This document shows positions 6,452-11,856 of a stretch of 11,856 nucleotides of DNA, piece by piece. A program made the position numbers and the translations under genes. The stretch comes from Clostridia bacterium. GTDB lineage: Bacteria; Bacillota_A; Clostridia; Christensenellales; Borkfalkiaceae. How positions within the stretch are numbered: the first letter of the stretch is position 1; the number at the start of each line of letters is the position of its first letter. The stretch lies in NCBI GenBank assembly GCA_003979335.1, contig RYWC01000014.1, forward strand, positions 1-11,856. The letters are read 5' to 3'. The notes under the pieces were generated by a model that was not told the DNA's origin, did no database searches, and worked only from the letters and a program-made list of their open reading frames with translations.

Positions 6452-8230
6452 ATGACTAGAGAACAGGTCAAAGAACAGTACAAATGGAAAATAGAAGATA
6501 TTTTTGCCACGGATGAAGACTGGGAAAAGGCTTTTAAAAAAGCCGAAAGCAATCTTGATTTGTCGCTCTATTCGGGTAAACTCGGGCAAAAAGATGAACT
6601 TCTGAAATTTTTAAAAGCCAATGACGAATTTTCCATAAGTCTCGAACGTTTGGGCGTGTATGCACACATGCGTAACGACGAAAACCGAGGCGTTTCAAAA
6701 TATAATTCGTATAAGGCAAAAGTCGGGGCGTTATATTCGAAATACGCCGCGGAACTTGCGTTTTATGAACCTGAAATGGCAAAACTTGACGAAAGCTATT
6801 TGAATTCGTTGATTTCGGACAAGGATTTCGCGGATTACGATTATCAGATAAAAAGAATCATAAAGGGCAAGCCTCATGTTATATCGCAAGCCGAGGAAAA
6901 GCTTATAGGTATGGCAGGAGAAATTTTCGACAGCTTTATCGAAAGTTTCGGTATGATTGATAACCTTGACTTACCTCTGCCCGAGATTGAATGGGAGGGC
7001 AAAAAAACAAAACTTACCCACGGACTTTACGGAATAATCCTTCATTCGGATAACAGAGAGAAGAGGAAAGAAGCTTTTGAAAAGTATTACGCGGCATATA
7101 CAGGCTTAATTAATACTTTGACTTCTATTTATCACGGAAACGTAAAAAAAGACGTCTATCTTAAAAAAGTTTACAAATTTTCCTCTTGTCTTGAACAGGC
7201 GCTTTTTGCCGAAGATGTGGACAGGTGCGTTTACGACAACCTGCTTAAAGCCGTAAACGAAAATTTGCCTTCAATGCACCGGTATATTTCTGACAGAAAA
7301 AAGATACTCGGCTATGACAGGCAGTATTTTTACGATATTTATGCGCCTTTGGTCAGCGGCGTTGACGTCAGATACAGCTATGACCAAGCTTACGAAATTG
7401 TTATAAACGGGCTGGCTCCGCTCGGGAAAGAATATCAGTCGCTTTTGAAACAGGGATACGAAGAGAGGTGGCTTGACGTCGAAGAAACAGATGGAAAGGG
7501 CGGCGGCGCGTACAGTATCGGTTGTCCCGGCACGCATCCTTACGTTCTTTTGAACTATCAGCCTACGTTAAACGAAGTGTTTACCATAGCGCATGAGATG
7601 GGGCATGCGCTTCACACATATTTTTCGCAGAAAAATCAGCCTTTCGCAAAGTCCGACTATAAAATATTCGTTGCGGAAGTTGCAAGCACGGTAAACGAAG
7701 TGCTTCTGTTAAAGCATATGCTTAAAGGGGCAAAGGACGAAAATTTAAAGAAATATCTTTTGAATTATTACCTTGACAGCATTCGCGCAACTCTTCACCG
7801 CCAGACAATGTTTGCGGAATTCGAAGCGCGCGCACATGAAATGGCGGAGGGCGGCGAACCTTTGACCAAAGAAAATCTTTGCGAACTCTATGCAGGTATA
7901 GGCAAAAAATATTACGGCGAAGATATCGAACACGATTATAATATTTCTTGCGAATGGTCAAGGATACCTCATTTTTACCGCTCGTTCTATGTTTACAAAT
8001 ATGCGACGGGAATTACAGCCGCTATAAACATTGTCAAGCGCATAATGACCGAGGGTGACAAAGCAGTAAAAGATTACTTCAAATTTCTTTCCGGCGGCTG
8101 TTCTACGGATCCCGTTTCGCTTCTGCGTCTTGCCGGCGTAGACCTGTCTAAACCTCAGGCTTTTGAGGTGGCGATGAAAGAATTTGACGAAACTTTAATC
8201 CAATTGGAAAAATTAATGAATTTAAAATAA
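6452..8230 (+). CDS. pepF: Oligoendopeptidase F (M3B zinc metallopeptidase)
   Basis: This cytoplasmic zinc peptidase cuts short peptides of roughly 7-17 residues and is thought to help recycle peptides, including cleaved signal peptides. The zinc site is HEMGH at 381-385 (H381, E382, H385) with the third ligand E409 in FVAEVAST. The PHFYRSFYVYKYATG segment (506-520) carries the His/Tyr residues that contact the substrate in this family. The N-terminal helical lobe begins with the typical 'YKWKIEDIFATDEDW' entry. At 592 residues it matches the family length (about 600). An AGAGG ribosome site lies before ATG 6452. It sits directly after the signal peptidase gene, a sensible partner if PepF degrades the products. 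A 72-nt A/T-rich gap follows before dnaB. Confidence 0.94.
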   Translation: MTREQVKEQYKWKIEDIFATDEDWEKAFKKAESNLDLSLYSGKLGQKDELLKFLKANDEFSISLERLGVYAHMRNDENRGVSKYNSYKAKVGALYSKYAAELAFYEPEMAKLDESYLNSLISDKDFADYDYQIKRIIKGKPHVISQAEEKLIGMAGEIFDSFIESFGMIDNLDLPLPEIEWEGKKTKLTHGLYGIILHSDNREKRKEAFEKYYAAYTGLINTLTSIYHGNVKKDVYLKKVYKFSSCLEQALFAEDVDRCVYDNLLKAVNENLPSMHRYISDRKKILGYDRQYFYDIYAPLVSGVDVRYSYDQAYEIVINGLAPLGKEYQSLLKQGYEERWLDVEETDGKGGGAYSIGCPGTHPYVLLNYQPTLNEVFTIAHEMGHALHTYFSQKNQPFAKSDYKIFVAEVASTVNEVLLLKHMLKGAKDENLKKYLLNYYLDSIRATLHRQTMFAEFEARAHEMAEGGEPLTKENLCELYAGIGKKYYGEDIEHDYNISCEWSRIPHFYRSFYVYKYATGITAAINIVKRIMTEGDKAVKDYFKFLSGGCSTDPVSLLRLAGVDLSKPQAFEVAMKEFDETLIQLEKLMNLK

Positions 8231-8302
8231 TTTACCGATATTTTACAAAAATAGCTTAAAATTACGGTTAAAAACAATAAAACTCAGGATTTGCAAAGTA
8301 CT

Positions 8303-9763
8303 ATGTCAGACAAAAACAACGTTATGCCCAACAATTTGGACGCAGAGCAGGCTCTTTTAGGGTGTATGCTTATAGACAACGAAATACTACCTGAAGTGCT
8401 TGACGGGCTTTCGGAAAACGACTTTTATCAGGATTCGCACAAGTATATTATCAATGCGGTAAAAATGACTTTTGCGGATAGAAAACCCGTGGATATAGTC
8501 ACTTTGTCCGACAGATTGGAGGGCGAAGGCAATTTGCAGAAGGCAGGCGGAATAAACTATCTTACCGAGTTGGTGCAGGTAACGCCTTCGGCTGCAAATT
8601 ATAAATTTTATCTTGATATAGTCAGGCGCGACAGCGTAAACCGCAACCTAATACGTGCCGCAAGAGATATAGCCGACTATTCTAAGTCCAGCGACGATTC
8701 TATAAAAAGCATACAATATGCAGAAGAAAGAATTTATTCTGTATCACAGGTAAACGACACTTCGGCAGTAAAAGACATAAGAAGTTCCGAAGGGCTTGAT
8801 TTGGTGTTTGAAAAGTTTCAGAAGCTTTCCGAGGATAGAGACGCTTACCGTGGAGTAGCAACAGGTTTCAACAGGCTTGACAGGCTTACTAACGGTCTTC
8901 AGAAATCGGACTTGATAGTTCTTGCCGCCCGTCCCGGTATGGGTAAAACTTCGCTTGCAATGAACATTATCGAGCATGCCGCGGTGGTCGAAGGCAAAGT
9001 CTGCGCCGTATTTTCGCTTGAAATGCCCGAAGTTCAGATTATACAAAGATTGCTTTGCGCGAATGCGGAAGTCAGTATGTCAACCGCGCTTTCGGGTAAA
9101 CTTAACGAAAACGATTGGAAAAAACTTGCCAAAGCGAGCGAAAGATTAAGAAAGTGTAAAATCAGCATAGACGACAGCTCAAGGGTAACGCCTGCTGAAA
9201 TTCTTTCAAAATGCCGCAGGATAAAGGCAAGGAACAACGGTGAATTAGACCTTGTAATGATTGACTATATTCAGCTGATGTCAAGCGGAAAAAAAGGCGG
9301 CGACGAAAACAGAGTTCAGGAAGTTGCTTCCATTACTCGCGACCTTAAAATTATGGCAAAAGAACTTGACGTACCGGTAATCGCTCTTTCCCAGTTAAGA
9401 CGTATACAGTCGGGCGAGCCTCAGCTTACCGACCTTCGCGAATCGGGCGCGATAGAGCAGGACGCCGATATGGTTATGTTCATCTCCCGTCCCGACGTTA
9501 CGGCAAGCGAAGAGGATATGAAGAGCGGCAAAGTGCAGAAAGGACAGGCATTCTTGAATATAGCGAAGAATAGAAACGGCAGTCTCGACAGAATACCGCT
9601 TAGATTCAAAGGCGAGCTGACTAAATTCGTTAATCCCGAAATGAGCGAATCAATGGAAGAAAGGGCGTCGTCAAGCAGACCGAACGGTTACGGCGGCAAT
9701 AACGAGGTCGCGCCCCTCACCGAAGAGGACGCGCCGCCCGAAGACGAGGAGCCGCCGTTTTAA
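8303..9763 (+). CDS. dnaB: Replicative DNA helicase DnaB
   Basis: This is the hexameric 5'-3' helicase that unwinds the fork (called DnaC in B. subtilis). Numbering is from ATG 8303 (486 residues). The N-terminal DnaB domain starts with NNLDAEQALLG (10-20). The RecA-like domain has Walker A ARPGMGKT (209-216), catalytic Glu240 (FSLEM), Walker B VMIDYIQL with Asp321, SQLRR (363-367), EQDADMVMFI (385-394), and the arginine finger in KNRNG (Arg424). The last 35 residues are a disordered, glycine/acidic tail ending EDEEPPF, which resembles the acidic tip of SSB proteins. The start is uncertain. AGGA (8286-8289) is 13 nt before this ATG and only 1 nt before an in-frame TTG at 8291; a further ATG is at 8324. 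No confident promoter is seen in 8231-8302. tsaC follows after 3 nt. Confidence 0.96.
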   Translation: MSDKNNVMPNNLDAEQALLGCMLIDNEILPEVLDGLSENDFYQDSHKYIINAVKMTFADRKPVDIVTLSDRLEGEGNLQKAGGINYLTELVQVTPSAANYKFYLDIVRRDSVNRNLIRAARDIADYSKSSDDSIKSIQYAEERIYSVSQVNDTSAVKDIRSSEGLDLVFEKFQKLSEDRDAYRGVATGFNRLDRLTNGLQKSDLIVLAARPGMGKTSLAMNIIEHAAVVEGKVCAVFSLEMPEVQIIQRLLCANAEVSMSTALSGKLNENDWKKLAKASERLRKCKISIDDSSRVTPAEILSKCRRIKARNNGELDLVMIDYIQLMSSGKKGGDENRVQEVASITRDLKIMAKELDVPVIALSQLRRIQSGEPQLTDLRESGAIEQDADMVMFISRPDVTASEEDMKSGKVQKGQAFLNIAKNRNGSLDRIPLRFKGELTKFVNPEMSESMEERASSSRPNGYGGNNEVAPLTEEDAPPEDEEPPF

Positions 9764-9766
9764 TAT

Positions 9767-10756
9767 ATGAATACTGAAGTTTTGAAAATCGATGAAAGTT
9801 CGTTGAAACTTTCAAAAAAAATAATTTTAAGCGGCGGAGTTGTGGCTATCCCCACTGAAACAGTGTACGGACTCGGCGCAAACGCCTACGACGATAATGC
9901 GGTGCAAAATATTTTCCGCATAAAGGGGCGTCCTAACGACAATCCGCTTATAGTCCACGTCCATAAAAATTATGATATTTCTTCGCTTGTTTGCGATGTG
10001 CCTGAATATGCGCGGCTTTTGGCAAAAGCCTTTTTGCCCGGACCTTTGACCATGGTCTATAAAAGTAAGGGTACGGTTTCAAAGTCTGTTTCGTGCGGTT
10101 TAGATACTTTGGCTGTAAGAATACCTTCGCATGAGGGCGCGCAGAAATTTTTGGAATATGTAAATCTGCCTATTGCGGCGCCGTCCGCAAATATTTCAAA
10201 ACATGTCAGCCCGACTTCCGCCGAACACGTTTACGCCGATTTGAAAGGTAAAATAAGTCTTATTCTTGACGGCGGAATTTCTTCGGGCGGAATAGAAAGC
10301 ACAGTCTTGGACTGTACGGGCGATATTCCCGTAATACTCCGTTCAGGACTTGTGACTAAAGAAATGATAGCCGCAGTTGCCGGCGACTGCGGAGAATACG
10401 TTTACAAAGATGGAATGCGCGCAATTTCGCCGGGTATGAAATACAAGCATTATTCTCCCGATTGTAAAACTATGCTTTTTTACAGCTCAGAGCTTTCAGA
10501 AGCGGTAAAAGCTTACAGGGAAGAAAGCGGTAAAGGACTAAAAGTTTATCTTTTGTGCGACGATTCTACGGCAAAGAAATCGGGCGTTGAAAATATTTTA
10601 AATCTCGGGCGGACTGAAATAGAAATAGCTTCCAATCTTTACAGTAAACTGCGCGAGGGTGAAAAAATTTCCGACCTTATAATAGCAGTTGCGCCCGAAA
10701 AGCAGGACGGCGTAATGGTCGGGGTTATGAACAGGCTTACCAAAGCTTGCAGGTAA
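9767..10756 (+). CDS. tsaC: Threonylcarbamoyl-AMP synthase (Sua5/YwlC type)
   Basis: The enzyme makes L-threonylcarbamoyl-AMP from threonine, bicarbonate and ATP, the first step of the t6A modification at position 37 of ANN-decoding tRNAs. The YrdC domain shows PTETVYGLG (29-37), KGRP (53-56), PGPLT (91-95) and APSANIS (138-144). The linker SPGMKYKHYSP (221-231) leads into a C-terminal Sua5 domain, so this is the long Sua5/YwlC form (329 residues) and not the short TsaC. The start is 3 nt after the dnaB stop. The nearest purine-rich site is GAGGAG at 9746-9751, 15 nt upstream and inside dnaB, so coupling to dnaB translation is plausible. The order ahead of ywlE and rpiB resembles B. subtilis. 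Confidence 0.94.
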   Translation: MNTEVLKIDESSLKLSKKIILSGGVVAIPTETVYGLGANAYDDNAVQNIFRIKGRPNDNPLIVHVHKNYDISSLVCDVPEYARLLAKAFLPGPLTMVYKSKGTVSKSVSCGLDTLAVRIPSHEGAQKFLEYVNLPIAAPSANISKHVSPTSAEHVYADLKGKISLILDGGISSGGIESTVLDCTGDIPVILRSGLVTKEMIAAVAGDCGEYVYKDGMRAISPGMKYKHYSPDCKTMLFYSSELSEAVKAYREESGKGLKVYLLCDDSTAKKSGVENILNLGRTEIEIASNLYSKLREGEKISDLIIAVAPEKQDGVMVGVMNRLTKACR

Positions 10757-10759
10757 AGT

Positions 10760-11212
10760 ATGAAAAGGAAAAAAGTTTTGTTTGTTTGCACAGGCAACAC
10801 CTGCCGAAGCCCTATGGCGGAGGCGTTGTTGCGCAGTAAAATCAAACGCAATAAAATACGGTGGTGGGATGTTTCTTCCTGCGGAATACACGCGGAAGTG
10901 GGCGGAACAATAAGCGCAAACAGTAAAACGGCGCTTGCCGACGTCGGTATAGACGTTGAAAAATTCGCGCCTAAGCAGCTTACGCAAAAGCTTATAGAAA
11001 ACAGCACGATTGTCGTTTGTATGACTGAAAGCCAGAAAAAAATGCTGGAAGCTTGCGGAAACGTCTATTGTATAAAAGATTTATGCGGTTACGACGTTCC
11101 CGACCCGTACGGCTGTAATCTGGATGCTTACAAAGTTACAAGAGACGCGCTTTCACGCGCGTGCGATATTATCATAAAAAATTATATTTCTACTTATAAG
11201 GACGGTGTTTAA
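10760..11212 (+). CDS. ywlE: Low-molecular-weight phosphatase, probably protein-arginine phosphatase
   Basis: The active-site loop CTGNTCRS (C10 to S17) is the C-x5-R signature of LMW protein phosphatases, with nucleophile Cys10 and Arg16. The general acid is Asp115 in the DPYG motif near the C-terminus. Thr14 in the loop is the residue that in Bacillus/Geobacillus YwlE favours phosphoarginine, where tyrosine phosphatases usually have Ile. I therefore prefer the arginine phosphatase that counteracts the McsB kinase; tyrosine phosphatase remains possible because no McsB gene is in view. The length, 150 residues, is normal. AGG at 10751-10753 lies 6 nt before the ATG. The gene starts 3 nt after tsaC and ends 1 nt before rpiB. 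Confidence 0.88.
   Translation: MKRKKVLFVCTGNTCRSPMAEALLRSKIKRNKIRWWDVSSCGIHAEVGGTISANSKTALADVGIDVEKFAPKQLTQKLIENSTIVVCMTESQKKMLEACGNVYCIKDLCGYDVPDPYGCNLDAYKVTRDALSRACDIIIKNYISTYKDGV
11198..11202 (+). promoter_or_regulatory. Ribosome binding site deciding the rpiB start
   Basis: AAGGA inside the end of ywlE lies 11 nt before ATG 11214 and only 2 nt before an in-frame GTG at 11205. The ATG also gives the family-typical MKIAIACDHGG start, so the GTG extension is rejected. Confidence 0.55.
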
Positions 11213-11213
11213 A

Positions 11214-11663
11214 ATGAAAATTGCAATTGCTTGCGACCATGGCGGTTTGAACCTTAAAAACAAAATTTCCGCTCATCTCAAGGCGGCAGGTCATGAAATT
11301 TGCGACTTCGGAACTGACAGTACGGATAGTTGCGATTATCCCGATTTTGCTCTTCCTGCGGCGGAAGCCGTAGCTTCCGGCGACTGTGAAAGAGGAATAG
11401 TAGTTTGTTCAACGGGCATTGGCGTATCAATCGTTGCAAATAAAGTACCCGGAGTGCGTTGCGCGCATTGCCACGACAGTTATTGCGCCGAATTTACCAG
11501 ACTGCACAATGACAGCAATGTGCTTGCGTTGGGCGAAAAGGTTGTCGGCGAGGGTTACGCATTAAAAATAGTTGAAACTTTTATTAACACAAAGTTCGAG
11601 GGCGGCAGACATCAGCGCAGGGTTGACAAAATAACCGCAATCGAAAAAAAATACAGCAAATAA
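11214..11663 (+). CDS. rpiB: Ribose-5-phosphate isomerase B
   Basis: RpiB interconverts ribose 5-phosphate and ribulose 5-phosphate in the non-oxidative pentose phosphate pathway. The 149-residue protein has the RpiB/LacAB fold signatures: ACDHGG with D8-H9 near the start, Cys65 in CSTGIG (the ring-opening/enediol cysteine of the E. coli-type enzyme, with Thr67), RLHNDSNVLALG with His98, and the phosphate-binding arginines in GGRHQRRVDKI (R132, R135, R136). Because there is one gene and not a LacA/LacB pair, ribose-5-phosphate isomerase is the best call; allose-6-phosphate activity is possible. It is the last gene before the terminator at 11741. Confidence 0.94.
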   Translation: MKIAIACDHGGLNLKNKISAHLKAAGHEICDFGTDSTDSCDYPDFALPAAEAVASGDCERGIVVCSTGIGVSIVANKVPGVRCAHCHDSYCAEFTRLHNDSNVLALGEKVVGEGYALKIVETFINTKFEGGRHQRRVDKITAIEKKYSK

Positions 11664-11740
11664 AGAATAAGTTAATTTTAATCGGTAGATTTAGCTGAAT
11701 TATAAGCTGTTTGCCGCGTTGATATTTGACAATAAAAAAA

Positions 11741-11760
11741 GGCAGCCGTTATGGGCTGTC
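11741..11760. terminator. Bidirectional intrinsic terminator
   Basis: GGCAGCC (11741-11747) and GGCTGTC (11754-11760) form a 7-bp stem with one G-U pair and a 6-nt loop. It is preceded by A7 (11734-11740) and followed by T6 and further T-rich sequence, so a hairpin plus U-tract forms on both strands. It lies 77 nt after the rpiB stop and probably ends the plus-strand operon. On the other strand it would end a convergent transcript. Confidence 0.85.
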
Positions 11761-11772
11761 TTTTTTATTATT

Positions 11773-11837
11773 TTAAATTGATTTCGGAGTCAAAGTTATT
11801 GGCGCGTTGATATGTTTTAGTTTTTTAAGATTTAATT
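11773..11837 (-). CDS. Possible C-terminal end of a convergent gene (partial)
   Basis: On the minus strand one frame is open from the genomic edge to a TAA at 11775-11773, giving about 20 codons ending INAPITLTPKSI. The stop lies 13 nt before the terminator stem, which has a T-tract in this direction too. That is what the end of a convergent gene would look like. Twenty codons without a recognisable motif is weak evidence and may be chance; no product can be named. Confidence 0.25.
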
Positions 11838-11856
11838 CTGTCTCTTATACACATCT
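11838..11856. other. Tn5/Nextera mosaic-end adapter left in the assembly
   Basis: CTGTCTCTTATACACATCT is the exact 19-base reverse complement of the Tn5 mosaic end (AGATGTGTATAAGAGACAG) used as the Nextera transposase adapter. It ends exactly at the last base of the window. This is untrimmed sequencing adapter, not genome sequence; real sequence ends at 11837. Confidence 0.95.

Noticed and set aside
8231..8302. Promoter or terminator between pepF and dnaB (TTTACA at 8242-8247, TAAAAT at 8257-8262, ACCG/CGGT arms).
   Set aside because: The hexamers do not combine at 16-18 nt spacing, and the 4-bp arms enclose an A/T-rich loop too long for a terminator.
8291..8302. TTG at 8291 as the dnaB start.
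   Set aside because: It leaves only 1 nt after AGGA. ATG 8303 gives a family-typical N-terminus, although its own spacing of 13 nt is long.
11726..11731. Perfect TTGACA after rpiB as a -35 box.
   Set aside because: The matching -10 position would fall on TTATGG inside the terminator loop, a poor match.
11838..11856. A genuine Tn5 transposon end.
   Set aside because: Only the 19-base engineered mosaic end is present, exactly at the sequence end, with no IS50 or transposase sequence. Library adapter is the simpler explanation.

Overview
The window looks like one end of a contig from a low-to-moderate G+C (about 40-45 % by eye) Gram-positive bacterium, most likely an uncultured Clostridia-type Firmicute. 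The reasons are purine-rich Shine-Dalgarno sites, tightly packed co-directional genes, a DnaD-type replication protein, a YwlE-type arginine phosphatase, and a tsaC/ywlC - ywlE - rpiB gene order that recalls the ywlC-ywlE-ywlF region of Bacillus subtilis. This is inference from gene content; no taxonomic marker such as rRNA is present.

Layout. Bases 1-122 hold the start of a DnaD-like replication gene on the minus strand, cut by the contig edge. Bases 123-264 are its divergent intergenic region with sbcD. It contains two near-consensus sigma-A promoters pointing at each other. From 265 to 11663 nine genes lie on the plus strand: sbcD and sbcC (overlapping by ATGA), a 558-residue protein with a degenerate alpha/beta-hydrolase domain and a TTG start, signal peptidase I, oligoendopeptidase F, the replicative helicase DnaB, threonylcarbamoyl-AMP synthase, a low-molecular-weight (arginine) phosphatase, and ribose-5-phosphate isomerase B. 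Most junctions are -4 to +12 nt; only pepF-dnaB is wider (72 nt) and it shows no convincing promoter or terminator. A bidirectional intrinsic terminator lies at 11741-11760, followed by a possible C-terminal fragment of a convergent minus-strand gene.

Functionally the cluster mixes DNA end processing (SbcCD), replication (DnaD-like, DnaB), protein export and peptide turnover (SPase I, PepF), tRNA t6A synthesis (TsaC), phosphoarginine removal (YwlE) and the pentose phosphate pathway (RpiB). It reads as a housekeeping operon, with no sign of a mobile element or defence island.

The points most worth a second look are: an alpha/beta-hydrolase that has lost its nucleophile and histidine and carries two C-terminal beta domains; an SbcC without a CPxC zinc hook at the expected apex; an SSB-like acidic tail on DnaB; the face-to-face promoters; and a technical artefact, because the last 19 bases are exactly the Tn5/Nextera mosaic-end adapter and not genomic DNA.
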